Origin: Saturnia japonica
Lineage: Eukaryota; Arthropoda; Insecta; Lepidoptera; Saturniidae
Assembly (NCBI GenBank): GCA_033032175.1
Contig: CM065313.1
Span: forward strand, 11,385,327 to 11,449,326
Length of the DNA: 64,000 nucleotides
Reading direction: 5' to 3'
A program made the position numbers and the translations under genes. Shown piece after piece: positions 9,421 to 22,301 of the stretch (within the stretch, counting starts at the first letter, position 1; every line of letters begins with the position of its first letter). A model generated the notes under the pieces. It did no database searches, was not told where the DNA came from, and saw only the letters and a list, made by a program, of their open reading frames with translations.

Positions 9421-9536
9421 CCCTCAATGCACGTGCTGTGTAACCAGCATAATAACGTGTCGAATAATTTTCACTTTATTTGTATAAACGTAGAGTTTAT
9501 ATTTATTTAATTTGTTCAGATGAACTGCATTGAGGG
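9421..9536. repeat. Inverted repeat pair, possible short MITE
   Basis: CCCTCAATGCA (9421-9431) is matched by its exact reverse complement TGCATTGAGGG (9526-9536), enclosing 94 bp of non-coding DNA. No target duplication is clear. Confidence 0.45.
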
Positions 9537-9970
9537 GTGACAATACTCTTTGACATGGACTTTATTACAAAGGCACAGTGTCCAAGTTACACTGCATAAT
9601 GAATAGCTCATTCGGTGGACACAACAGCGCAGACGCGGAAGCTTTCGATACGTCACCCTAGCGTTAATCTTCTCTTATTCAATGTATCTACACAATGTTT
9701 TCTTGCGTTTTTCACTAAAACTCTCTTCATTTTACCTTAAACTTCTTACCATGTTTATAATACAAGAACAACAAGGATAACTTATACATAGACGTGTACC
9801 ACAATATTCACGAAAAAACGTAATGAAGAGACTGCTTCTTAGCTACTGTTTCGTTTGTCTCTATCTTCATCCCGTCTAACCGTTTGTTTATATATTGGTA
9901 GACAACACATTGGCGCAGGCCGGCTTCTGCTAGCTCCGTAACTCCGTAATATGAAGCCCCGTGTGTTTTC
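9537..9970. other. Non-coding, possible promoter-proximal DNA
   Basis: No repeat family is recognised. It contains GC-richer patches and a TATATATTGG at about 9890. If the exon proposed at 9971-10180 is real, this is its upstream region. Confidence 0.3.
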
Positions 9971-10180
9971 AGTTAGACGTGCTTCGTGAATGAAATTGTT
10001 TGACCTATGAATGTGTGCGGACTGCGGAGCATTCTCGGGCGTCTTGAGCGTTTAAGACGCAAGTATGATGGAACAGTGAAATAATACAGTGGTCCGTGCA
10101 ATATTCACGTTTTATATCATAAACTATTAACGGAAACGAACAAACCCAAATAGTGAACCTTAATGGCTAACGAATAAAGG
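9971..10180 (+). other. Candidate untranslated first exon
   Basis: Relatively GC-rich DNA in an AT-rich setting. It starts at an arthropod-initiator-like TTTTCAGTTAG (A at 9971) and ends in the strong splice donor AAAGG|GTGAGTAC at 10180/10181. It has only short upstream frames (for example ATGGCTAACGAATAA), as expected for a 5' UTR exon. It could belong to the PDZ gene whose first coding exon is at 32612, but no acceptor joins them with certainty. Confidence 0.35.
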
Positions 10181-11384
10181 GTGAGTACATCCGAATCTTT
10201 CATTACAAATACGTATCTACATAGCATTTTTAAAGCTTTGTAAATAAAAGTTTCCCTATAGGATATCATTACAATTATTTTTTTCTATTATTTGTGGAAA
10301 GAAGTAGTATATACGTGAGGTAGGTACCTACATCTAACTTTTTATATCCAGTGTGTACTTACATATTACGTAGATGAAAAGATTTAAAATAATTAAAAAA
10401 AAAAAAACAATGTTCATGTACATATTACTCTTCAATACCTAGTTACATATTTCAGAGTTTCAACTTTATTTTCGCGCAGATCCATGCATTTAAAAGGAAT
10501 TAAGTTTAAATTTTATCATGCTTAACTTTTACTGTGAACTAATTGACAAATTTAATTGTGATAATATTTTTATAAATTTTCTATTAAAACGTAGGTATAT
10601 ACCTACTCATATTATTATAATGTAATAAATATCAATAACGGATAAAAGTATTTGAATAAAACCGGTGCTTAGTAAATTGTAAAATTTGTTTTTATTCCAA
10701 AGCCATGCTTTCAGTATTTAAAATATCGATTGATTGATTAACTTTTGTATTTTCGTTTTATGATGTCATAACATTAAACTATTGTAACTAGTGTACGAGC
10801 TAATTTCAATTTGTTCTCGCGTTCTATTACACCCAATTTATTTTTAATTAATCCTAATAACTTGCTAGTTTCATCCTACAACGGTTCTAGACAATAAAGT
10901 CATGTTTCAAAATTTGTGACCATAAAAGTATGTACATTAGATGAATGATGCAGATGAATGTAGACTTTTCCTGGAGGGCAGGAGTGTGTCATGTATCGTA
11001 CCAATCGAATACGATGTTTTGCTATTTTATAATTCTTTATTTGTCATGAGCTATGAGATAAAGCATAAACTCTTAAAAACTAATATACAAGTAGTGTCCG
11101 AATGAAAATGAAACACTATCTACACAACCGAAACTGAAACCGTAACAATATTTGGGTACTCATCTAGGTTCGGTTGAAACCGTAACCGAAGCCGTTCTTA
11201 AGTAAGTAAGTAGGTAAGTGATTATTTAGTTTGATTTTCTGTATACCCTGAAATTTAGTATTTTTCGTGCTTTACATAGAATTAATATAACTTATATTTA
11301 AATTATCGTCTACATATAACAATAAAGTAGGTATTTGTAATTGTAAAGGTTTTCTGTTTTGAAGATGACTTTTTTATCGTTATA
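10181..11384. other. Non-coding AT-rich stretch
   Basis: No gene is seen. At 11120-11200 there are short alternating copies of GAAACCGTAACCGAAGCCG and its complement-like forms; related words recur at 14172. It would be the start of intron 1 if the exon at 9971 is real. Confidence 0.4.
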
Positions 11385-11785
11385 GGTTTAGCGCTGTGGC
11401 CACAATCTCAACTGATTTTAAGTCACGATGTGGTCCAAGATAACCACGCTAGGCCTAGTGGAAGGCTGGCTCTCAAGTTTTTTTAGGTCTTACTACACTC
11501 TTAGCCTTAGGGGCCCTAAAGCTGCTGCGGCTTTTACAGCTTCACCGGACTTGGGGGCGAGCGCAGAGGGCACGCAGCTGCCGGAACACATATATTGGTG
11601 TTTGGCGGCAGATTTTCAACTCGAGGGTGGTAGCTAGCCAGGCGACCATTAAAAGAAGCCCGACTACCATGCTGGTTTCATCTCGATGTTTTCCTTCCCC
11701 GAAAGCCCAGGCGTATTGCAGGGATTCGAACTCACGTCTATCGACGCGGAGTCCGTACACACCACCAACTGTGCCATCATTGATT
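11385..11785 (-). repeat. tRNA-derived SINE with an inserted LINE tail
   Basis: Read on the minus strand, the head has a tRNA-like A box (GCACAGTTGGTGG) and B box (GAGTTCGAATCCC), then the body shared with the copies at 44911-45236 and 48850-49173. The body is interrupted between CTCTCAAGT and GCAGCTGCC by about 95 bp (11480-11573) that also occurs near the right end of the window. Short frames here are chance. Confidence 0.8.
11480..11573 (-). mobile_element. Very short 5'-truncated LINE tail inserted in a SINE
   Basis: The minus strand reads GTGCCCTCTGCGCTCGCCCC through a CTTTAGGGCCCCTAAGG palindrome to an A-rich end (AAAAAAA). The same sequence, followed by a longer poly(A), sits at 63583-63695. 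The matching uninterrupted SINE copies show the exact insertion point. Confidence 0.7.
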
Positions 11786-12790
11786 CAGCTTTATCTATAT
11801 TATAAAGAGGAAAGATTGATTTTTTGTCTGTTTATTGCACGCGTCATAACGCGAATCATTTGAGATTATGCTCTACTTTCGACACGTCAAAGTTAAGCAA
11901 TTTTTTGTTCTTAAACTCCCTCCCCCACTATCAACTGGCACTTATACGATAATATGAGTAGATAGATTTCAAGAAAACAGTTCAAATAATCTATCTCATA
12001 TTCCGTAAAAAACAATAATTTTATTTTGCTATTTAAAAAACTTTAATTTTCACGTGGACGTCCGGATTTTTTTACGAGGTGGTTACGATAACTATGGACG
12101 TATCGAGACCGAGTTTTGTTTATTATCTTCAGAATAACATTAACTATTTACCTATTTAATATGAATAGCCTAGTATACCCGTAGTTTATTAATAAAATGG
12201 TGTTTTATAAATAAAAGTTCACTATTTATTTGGATCTAAAATTAAAGCCATTTTGTTGTCTAAATAATACAAATAAGTCAAAGGTTTTATCTTAAAAATC
12301 AAATGAGTGATATGAGGCGTGCACATTTGGTATTTTGTTTGTAATGGATGTACTTGAAAACTACTGGACCGATTTTATAAATTCTTTCACAAATATAATA
12401 TAACTAAACCAGAAAAAAAATTAACCATTTTGATTTTGATTTTATTTTGAGACTTATTTTTTTTATCGATTTTACTTTTGGTGAAAACTCTTAAAACTTG
12501 TTAACTAACATATTTTAACATATTTTTTAATTATTTATATATATACATATATATTCTCAATTTAAAGTACGTATTTTTTAATATATTTACTTACATTCAT
12601 TAATAAATTTAACAAAAACCACACGAGAGTTGGAAACTCATATGCACATAGTTTGAATAGGGCGAGAGGGTTTAACTTTAGTTCCTGTTAGGATCTTGTA
12701 CAAATAATGAACCAAAATCAATCTTACACAGAACATCGTCAAACACAACTCTACTACTTGTTATGTATATAATTATGGTACATATACTGG
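11786..12790. other. Non-coding AT-rich stretch
   Basis: No gene and no identifiable element. Bases 11820-11900 and 12050-12120 are slightly GC-richer and may be remnants of old repeats. Confidence 0.4.
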
Positions 12791-13440
12791 TATACTAGCG
12801 GTGCTCCGCGGCTCCACACGCGTTTTTTACTGTAAAATTAAAAATTAAATTAAAGCGTACGAAAATTTTTTACACAGTAATTATTTTCGTATTGTAATCT
12901 TATTTTTACCCGGCTCCAAAATAAAAGGGTTATGTATGTTTGTTTATTTCTTTGCAAGCTGTGTAGCCTAAACGATTTGGTGGATTTTAGCATACAAGGT
13001 GTCGTTAGATTCGTCCTAATAGTGGGAGTGTCATAGGCTAGATACCTATATAATATTTAAGTACGACGTGAGGTCTCGGAATCAAATAATCAACAAAAAT
13101 ATAAATATATATTTTTACTCGTGTTTTTTTGCAGTCGAATTTTTTGTTTTCTTTTTAATAACAATTTATTACGCACATTATTAATTCAAATTAGCCTATG
13201 AATTAAGGAATAACCATATACGTCTAGTGTACAAAATTTCATGAAAATTGGTTGTGTCGAAAATTTCATTTTCTGCAATCATATTTACTTTACAATTTCT
13301 AATAGTATTTATTATTGACAATCCTATGACTTTCAAAGGAACATAATAATATTATCGTGTAAAAAATTTAACGAGATTCAGTTATGCCGTTTCCGAGTTA
13401 AATCCAGACGTAGGTACAAACAGACAGAAAGACAACATTT
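12791..13440 (+). repeat. Old repeat with TATACTAGCGGTGC head
   Basis: It starts TATACTAGCGGTGCTCCGCGG. It ends with phrases typical of lepidopteran LINE/SINE tails, such as AAAATTTCATGAAAATTGG and CAGACAGAAAGACA. The head motif is shared with 31749. Confidence 0.55.
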
Positions 13441-16400
13441 ATTGTGTTATATTTGTGATTAATGTATTTTATAGTAGAACTCTATAAAGTAATCAGGAAA
13501 AAATGTGTAGGTACTGGGACACCGAAGAAGAAATTAATGAGCGATTTCGAATTTAACTTAAAATATTTACATAAATCATTGATACCTCTTCTGTAACGCA
13601 TATTAACGGAAAAACTATTTACGCTTTTAAATAACATTGTTATTATCGCTTTTCGCTTACACTTTATGATATATATCAAAATATGTAAACGTAATCGAAA
13701 TTATTCGTTCGTTGGCTTTATTTTGTTGTATGGTACCTAAGCGTGATATTCCTACTGTGTAACTATAATTAGGGGTTATTCTTTTGTAGCCTTTAATAAG
13801 CGTTCGCAAAACATGAAAACTTTAAGTGCTAAAGATAAATTTAGTGAAAACCAACCCACCAACCGTATAGGTACCTACTTTTCCTTCAAAATACCGATCG
13901 ATGATTCATAGGCTCCTACAAAAATGTAATTCGCACAAAAGTTTTAACAGCGAAGTAGATTTCAGAATGTTTCTTGTCCTTGCCGACAAAATAAATATGT
14001 GTTAGATTGGGAGAAAGTTGAGGCAAATATTATTTTCTGTTTACGCACGTCCCTCATGATATTCCGACATCAAAGTATTACAATTTTATATGTTTGTTAT
14101 ACAAATATAATAAACAAAATATATTTCAATAATATACCTTATAATAAATTCTTTCACACGGATTCTTAATACTTACCGAACTTGAAACCGAAACTGAATG
14201 CTATAATAATTGATAAAATGACTATATAGTAATAGGTATGCTAAAGAATCTAATTCATTTGCCTGACAAATAGGTACAATATTTACTTATTTGGTTCGGT
14301 TTGAACAATGTGCATATGTATACAAAATTTTATTATCAAGTCTTTGAAAATGATTTTTCAAACACTGCCATAAAATAAGATATTTTGTCATGGCTTTACT
14401 ATCTGAAAATGACATCGCCAACTGTCCGGCCTTATCTATTAGTGACCCCTACCCTTCTCACTGCCACTTTCCTCTGCATTATGTAGATACATAATATATC
14501 ATCATGAAGTCACTTGACACGTGGGTAACCGGAAGATATTTGCCAACGGCTTAACAAAATTATAAAATTATACTACATTATTTCTTATGTTTTTTACATT
14601 AAAATTAATGTTTATTTTAGATGTGATTCTCCTATAAAATGAAGTCGTTTTACGAATAATAATATTTTAATTCACTTTAGAATATGTACATTACAATTAA
14701 ATGTTTATTTATTAAATATGGTTTGCATTCAATGGAATATGTGCTGCTATTGACGGCGGATTATCTAATATTTAAAACATTTAAAATATACCATAAAAGG
14801 GTTTATTATTTCAATGACGTCGTTTAGGGTATTGTTAAATTAATGACTTAATATTCGTAGCTATGTAGGGTGGCCTGGTCCTAGAAAAATGATGACCTAT
14901 GAAGGCAAAGCCCAATTTTGGCTCGGTTGCACAACATCCCGTGGTGGGCATCAGAAAATTATTCCGAGGTGGGCCCGGCCTACTTGGCGATATTATTTTA
15001 TTTAGTTTTATGATAATAATAACGTAAATAGAAAACTTATGAAGTTATAAGTAACAATAATATTATTTGAAAACATTAGTTGTAGACATTTTAAATAAAT
15101 TATACTGCGATTTTTAATCCCACGTAGTAAAATAACAATCACTAATGTCAAATTTCAAAATAATGGCAGCATTAGATAATTAACAATAATTATTTTAGTT
15201 TGTGAGAGGCAATAATATTAGTCAAATACAATATTGTTGTATTAGACCTGGTTGAACTATTATTGGTTTTATTTCGTACCCCACAGATTAATGATTAGAT
15301 TCCGCTGGCGCTACAACTAGATGTCGCGCTACTTGCAAACAGTAGCTACTAGAATACAGCAACTTCATATTATCGTAGTGTGTAGTGACTATTTGAAATG
15401 GTGCTTGTGTGCTTGAACAAAACAGTGTTGTGAATTTCTAAACTCCACCCTTTTAATAGGAAAAATCTTTTATACGAACCAATAAAAAACAAATGTTTAG
15501 AATTTAGCTTAAAAATACATAAATGACGAATAATAAACGAATTGAAAATGTATCAATATATTGTGTGAACGACGTGTAGATTGGTTATGAAATAAAAAAC
15601 TTAATTATTAATACAAAATATGATGATTGCTAATAAAATATAAAAAAAAAATTGGACATATGTATACGTGTGTTAGTGCTTATTCTTAAGTTTTGAGAGA
15701 AAAAAATGAACACATAATTTGTGAAAGAAGCGAAGTAAATTATTCAGCACGGTATTACTTTGATAATAACAGATTATGATTCTATTCAATGCACAAATAT
15801 AGGTACAGCATAAAAGCTGACAGAAAAAAGCACTACACATATATTCATCTACCAAGACATATTTGACCGTTGACAGCTAATTTTTGTTTACAAGTTCGTA
15901 CTTTAAACATAAAGTTTTCACGAAGATACAAATTCAATCTCGTTTAACATGAGTTTCTTTGATAATTAATAGCAAAACTGGCCAAGAGCGAGCCGTGTAT
16001 TCGCTATAGGATTCCGCAGCATTTTAGTACTATAGCAGTACAATGGTTAAAGTAATAGGATCCACAAGGTACATAAAACAAGAAAATAATAATAATAATA
16101 ATAATGTAACAGAACGACACTCACAGGTACACATTGATTATAGATCGTCCTATAGTTCTGAATGATCCTCTTTTTGTTTTGAAATCGGTTTAAAAATATA
16201 ATACTCAATTCATATTTATAAATACAATAAAATTAGAGACAGAATAATAAAATCTTAACCATGATCATGGGGAAACTGGTTGTTATATACGCGATAAAAC
16301 TGAATGCTGTCATGAAATATGTTTGATTCATGTTATTTTTATGTGATCTCAGCTTCTTTATTTATTGTAGTATTGTTTTTACATAGTTTCACTATGCATA

Positions 16401-17038
16401 CTGGCATTATCTTTGAATTATGTAATAAAATACACTTCTTGTCAACGTCACATTATTGTCGGAATTATATTGACTCGGGTACGATTTCGGCGTCGCTTTA
16501 ATAGTCGATTCTTATAGTACTACGCCGACGGCCTTCTACTTGTATCACCAGCGAAACCAATCATTAATCTATGTTTCGTAGCAATATTAAATCGAATCTA
16601 ATATTTACTATCAGGTACTAGTATAGATGTGAACTGATTACAATTATCAGAACGTTTTTAACCAATTATTTTCGAAATCAATCAGTTCTTTTGGTTTTAA
16701 TTTTCTTTCATTTATAAAGATAAATGTGAAGTAATGAAACTGCTTTCTTTTAATTATTATATTAAGTCAGCATTCTATTGCATGAAGCATATTTACTTGA
16801 CAACGTCTTCCATAAGCCAGATCCTTTTGTATGAGAGCACAAATCCTACTGTCGAGAACCTTTAATCTACAGGCGTATAAATTGCCGATACCGATAAATG
16901 TTTAAATGCGAGTTACAGGCAGTAAGTCGACAATGGTGACCATATTGTACACTGATTCAAACAATAACGTATACATGACATAACTTTAATACAAAGAATG
17001 ATAAACAATTATAGTACCTATTTCACCAATTATAATTT
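13441..17038. other. Long AT-rich non-coding stretch
   Basis: No coding exon is recognised. The longest frames (for example 13482-13679, 15673-15855, 16319-16501) are hydrophobic AT-driven translations without domains. There is an (AAT)n microsatellite at 16085-16105 and a perfect 12-bp palindrome CCATGATCATGG at 16259-16270. Bases 14870-15000 are GC-richer (GTGGGCCCGGCCTAC) and may be an element remnant. Confidence 0.45.
16085..16105 (+). repeat. (AAT)n microsatellite
   Basis: Seven consecutive AAT units. Confidence 0.9.
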
Positions 17039-17612
17039 ACTAGCTGTACCCCATGGTTTCACCCGTATTAATTTTATCTGACAAACACCGCAACGCTAAC
17101 CATGTAGTCATAATTGTTCTTCCCACAAATACAAATTATTTTAATTTTTCATTACCTCCTAAAGTACGTGTCCAAATAGCATACTCTAAAAAACTAAATT
17201 TAAATTCATAAAATTGTCTTTATGATGAAGTAACTTTTGTTTGTAAGGATTTTAATATGCCATGTCTAAAAATAATGCTTAAAAATCACTTTTAAATTTT
17301 CAATAAATCTTTGTCACAAAATAACCTTATTTAAGGCTTACGTATAAGAAGTAGGCATATGCTATCCTTGACTTTTTTTAGATGTACTAATGACCAATAT
17401 TATTGTAAAACATTGTATTTCCGTATCAATATTTAAGGCTATCTGAGAGTTGTAGCCTATTCTTATATAGCCTAAGTATACTATTCCTCGAGAGTCTGAC
17501 TATCATATACAAAAAGAATTTTTCGAATCCGACTGGTAGTTCTAGAGATTAGCGTGTTTAAACAAAAAAACTTTTCCTCTTTGTTATATTAGTATAGACT
17601 GATAATATTGTA
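17039..17612 (+). repeat. Interspersed repeat, copy 1 of the ACTAGCTGTACCCC family
   Basis: It starts ACTAGCTGTACCCCATGG and ends with GAGATTAGCGTGTTTAAAC, then TATATTAGTATAGA. It is alignable by eye along its length with 30166-30870 and 44045-44680. No reading frame survives. The family looks like a non-autonomous or truncated retroposon. Confidence 0.75.
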
Positions 17613-19500
17613 TTTTAATACACAGTTTACAAAGTGATTTTGGATTTGGTGATATAGTGATTATTTGGTTTTCTCCTGAAAATACCAGCTTACCGGTATT
17701 CACATAGACACCCCTTTTAGGTTTTCTTCGAAACGGTTAACATTTCTAATTAGCAGCATACTATTCGTTACCAGACACTCCTTTACAGCAACATCAGGTT
17801 TTTCATGGATTATTATTTTACTTTAACATATTTTTTATGAACCCGATGAAACTTTGATTTCTCCTGGATTTCTATATCGCCATACGTGCTTTCTTGAGGA
17901 AAGCTGCCAATATTTTCGTCATTTGAAACACAAAATCCGATTTAATCTGAACTTATTGCATACGTATATTTTATATATTATATTTTATCACACTTAAGTG
18001 CTTAAGTTTCAATGACAATAATTAATGTTTATAAAGGAATTTCTATTTGTCACAATACAGTCTAATAACCTAGGTATCTTCTGCACATTTTCTTACTGTT
18101 TTCTTCGTCGCAATAGTTATAATTTCGTCCTATTTATTTTACTCGGTTCTCTTTGTGACAGTCTTATCTTTGTAAATTTGTATCTGTTATATATTATGTT
18201 AGAGTATGTTTTCCTTAGTTCTATTTGGCATATTGGTTTTAATTGTGTCCAATATAATTATGCAGTGATTATGTAGATACTCAGAATAGTAATTATAAGT
18301 TGAGCACACGTTTCACGAAATAATAATAAGTATATCGAACTTCGAAGGCAAGGAATGCAGATCAAAATAAAGTACTTACTGATAGAAAACACAGAAAGTT
18401 CTTTGTAAGGTATGATTCAGAACAGTTAACGTTGCTTCCCAGTTACAATGAGGTGAACTATCTTACTAAACCGTCTTCTAATATTATCTCTGAATTACAA
18501 AGTGCCTCTTTGTTATATTTCAATGCTTCATTATTAATGTACTGTCTTATTGCTAGTATCATTATTACTATTGATCAATAGACAGTGGCAGAATTCTTTA
18601 TTTTACTATCGCACAGTGTTTTATGAGCCAATTTTGTGGCATCCCTATTTTATTGCAGATTCCTATAGTTTGTATCTATTCAAAAATCTATTGAAAATTC
18701 AATACAAAATTTATTGAGAAATATAATATAGAGTTTATAAATAGTTTAGTAATATGTTTGTTTTTATATAACCTACTATTACTACTTTTTGACAGCCTTT
18801 GTAGCTAGCAATTAGCTTGGAGAAATGGTGATCCTATATTGTAGTTTTACCTAAACTCTTATGAATAAAGAGACTTAAAGATCGATGTATACTCGTTTCG
18901 AAGAGACAATAGGTTTTTTTGTGTTTTAATATGGAAAACAAACATGCAGTTTACATGATGTTAGGTACGTAGCCAACGCAGTACGCTCTATATAACCCAC
19001 TTCAAAAACAACCGCAATTCTCACTGAGGCTTAATTCGAAAAGTCTTGTGTACACAAGTACGTATTGCTAACCATAAATATCGAGCAAAGAAAACAACAG
19101 CGTGACTACTGTTGCTTTACTGTAGAAATATGTGTGGCGGCATTTATTCAATCGAATATAATATTAGGCCCCATTGTACCTTTATCCTTTCTAGCATCAA
19201 ATCAGTAGACAATGAATTACCTATGTTTTGACAGTTTTAATTTATGCTATTCCTCAGCGACATCACGCATGTTCTTGGCACACTCCAGTAAGAATGACAC
19301 ATCCACATGCATTCTCTTAGTTTTTCTCATTTCTATCTTCACATAATGTCGATTTAAATTACATCAATTTATAACGCAAAGTTTATGAAGATGCTGTCAT
19401 AGTATTATGTATACTTTTTTACTGAATCAATTAAATGTAGTACATAGTTGTAGATATTTAAAAACCCCTACAAAAAATTCTGCGACAGCATTAATTGTTT
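17613..19500. other. AT-rich non-coding stretch
   Basis: Nothing is supported here. An 83-codon frame at 18025-18276 is rich in Phe, Leu and Tyr, as expected from AT-rich chance frames, and has no domain. Confidence 0.45.
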
Positions 19501-19504
19501 ATCT

Positions 19505-19645
19505 TCAAAGGATTACCCACAATAAGCATTTTTGTCTTTAAAATAACCAGGAGTGAGGGTAGCACGATTCGCGCGTATGTCCGATCGACTACATTCTATA
19601 GCCCACGTGAGTGCAGCCGCTGGCACAGTTAGTTATATAATATGT
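19505..19645 (-). repeat. Old repeat, minus-strand copy
   Basis: Contains AATAAGCATTTTTGTCTTTAA, as at 8895 and, inverted, at 31820. It ends in the minus-strand form of the TAACTGTGCCAGCGG-like head. Confidence 0.6.
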
Positions 19646-20769
19646 ATAGATATCATGTCATTTATGATGATTGTGCAACGTGCCAAAATTACTCAGAATA
19701 AAATATACACTTCAGTGAGTGAATCAACTTTGAATATCCGCCAATTATCTTACACTTTGTGAACAATTGTATAAAAAATCGCTTACTATGTCGTAATCAA
19801 CGGATACAGATGCTTCCAAGCTGTGTTTATAACGTAAGTACGTATGTATTTGCGTACGGTGGTTTACTCCCACAATCACATTGACCTAAATATATATGTG
19901 GTGCCCAACATTGCTATGCGGCTCGGGGATTTTCACATGCTAAATTATTTACTTTTAAATACAACTTTCTGCTGTTATAAAGAACATGATAGGTAACTAC
20001 CTAGTTATACAGATACCTATTAATAATTGTGTACTTTTATTGACCACTGTCGGACCGTTTCGAATATTGCAATGTATTTGGTGAATATTAAGCATCCATT
20101 ATAGTGACACGTTTAGGTGTGTCTCGTTCCGAAATCAGCGTATTCAAGCGGGATGATAGGATATCTATATTCGACTAGGTCGCAACCACCATACACATTC
20201 GGGATCAGCCAGTTTAACTATTACTACTACGCATTGACATTAACGATTATTGCTCGATTTCTCAACCTGGTTACACATACTGCTGGGTCGTGACCTAAAT
20301 ACATCTCTGCTTAGTACCACCAGTCGAGCTAAAATAGTTATAAGTTTTTAAAATGTGTACAAACCCTGTTACTTTAAAATCTGTTACACCCATTCATCCA
20401 AAATTACTCAAATTTCTGTAAAAATATCATGTTTGTAAGTTAACAAGATATCGCCTGGCTTTTCGGTGGGATCTTAGAGTGAAATGTTTTGGTTTTTATT
20501 TTTAATTTATTAACTTAGGTTTTTGACCATATATTATGTAATATTGATGGCGTTTTGCGTGATATCGTTTGGTCTTTGTGCTTAAGTGAAATGAATTATA
20601 CATATGAACTGGAAGCATGCATTCTGTGATGCCACAAAAACTCCCTAGAAAGTTTTAACACTGGAGCCAACATCTTGTTAGGATACTGAACTCGTTATAA
20701 GACAGGAGACTATATTCACTAGATAATGGCAGTAATGGTCTTCAATAAAGAGGACTATTTACCAAGTTA

Positions 20770-20787
20770 GGAAGAAGAAGAAGAAGA
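20770..20787 (+). repeat. (GAA)n microsatellite
   Basis: Six GAA units in tandem. Confidence 0.85.
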
Positions 20788-22290
20788 TACAGCCTTTCAT
20801 AATACAAGTTTAAAAGTTTCACTCATTGACCAATTACCAAAACCTATAGCAGACCTACACAGTCTTGAAATTTGCTACATAAAGAGAGAGAGGTCTTGTA
20901 ACAAAAGTTAAGGGAAAAATTACAAAATTAGAAATTCCTAATCCAGTGTGAAATTATAATGCAACAAAATTATATTAAGTTTTATTTTTTTCTCGAAAAG
21001 AGCTTAGTGTATAAAGTTGAAATTAATACTAAATATTAGGATTTATGACTTCAAACTGCTGTAGAAAAATCAAGTTTCTAGGTTAATAAATATTCAACGA
21101 GTGGTTCTTGAGTTACAAGCGCACTAACAGACAGACTGACATAGATATTTAAGGATAGTATATGAACAATATTTATGTAATCAGTTCGGAACCTTCAGGG
21201 TGCGAGTTCTACTTTTTACTTGTCCGATTTTTTTTTTTAAACGATTCAGTTGCAGATTGACTTTTGATGAATACAGGTTGTGAAAGACGCTCAGCCTATT
21301 TCACAAATACAATCTTATCAACAAAATAACTTAGCAGTATGAATAAAGTAACTTGAGGTAAGCTTTTAGGGAATGAGCATTCTATCCATATTCATGACGT
21401 ATCTATACTACTAGATGTTACTTTATGCTGTTGATTCTGCTTACCACCTCATAAAAGGCATAATGTGTTACGTGACAATGCTAAAAAGTACAGTATATGT
21501 AATTCATTTATGTGTAAACTAGCAAAATATCGTAATTATCGTAAGATAACTTTGTTACATATGCATGTATTAGTAAAATATTCTTGAATTTAGTAGGTAC
21601 TCGTAAGTAGTAGATAAATCTTAAGAACAAACTTTTCCCTTAGAGAGTCTTTTAAATTTTAAACAATTACTATAAGAAAAGCTTGGGAAATAATGAAATA
21701 CGAATTGTTTGAACATTTATAATTCTTGATTCCTATTACCGAAAACTACTTTTATTACTACAATTCACGGTCTATATTAGACTCCTTTAACGATGAGTTT
21801 GGGTGCTTTCTCTGGCCTAAGGGTGAGGGTCAATTTAATTAATTACAGAAACCACGACATTCACCCTATTAAACCTTTGTTACGAGGTATTATATTTTAC
21901 TTTCTACGACTGATAAAGCTATTTTCTGTTATTATTCTTATGATGTGGATAAATGTATTTTTCGAACATTCTTTTTTCAATGTTTCGTTCGTTCTAAGCT
22001 CCTCTATAATCTATAGTAATGAATCTGCAGTACTGTCTACAAGTTGTTTTTTTCATATTTCCTCATAGACATTCTATAAAGGACACTTTATGAATATGGT
22101 ACTATTAGTAGATTACACAACAAGTAAAAAAAGAGGGAATTTAATTCGAGGGACTAAGTTGGATCCCGAGATCAGCAAAAGATTCTAACGTAGAATAGGA
22201 TACTAAGACAGAGATAAATTTTTTTCTCGCGTTATGTACTCTTCTACTTTTTACCATTCACTGCGAGAAAACTTCTTAGGGGTTTGGGGA

Positions 22291-22301
22291 GGGGGGGGGG
22301 G
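22291..22301 (+). repeat. Homopolymer run of eleven G
   Basis: An uninterrupted G run preceded by GGGGTTTGGGGA. It stands out in AT-rich DNA. Confidence 0.85.

Noticed and set aside
18025..18276. 83-codon hydrophobic frame resembling a membrane protein
   Set aside because: Phe, Leu, Tyr and Ile richness follows from AT-rich DNA. There is no splice site, start context, domain or neighbour supporting a gene.
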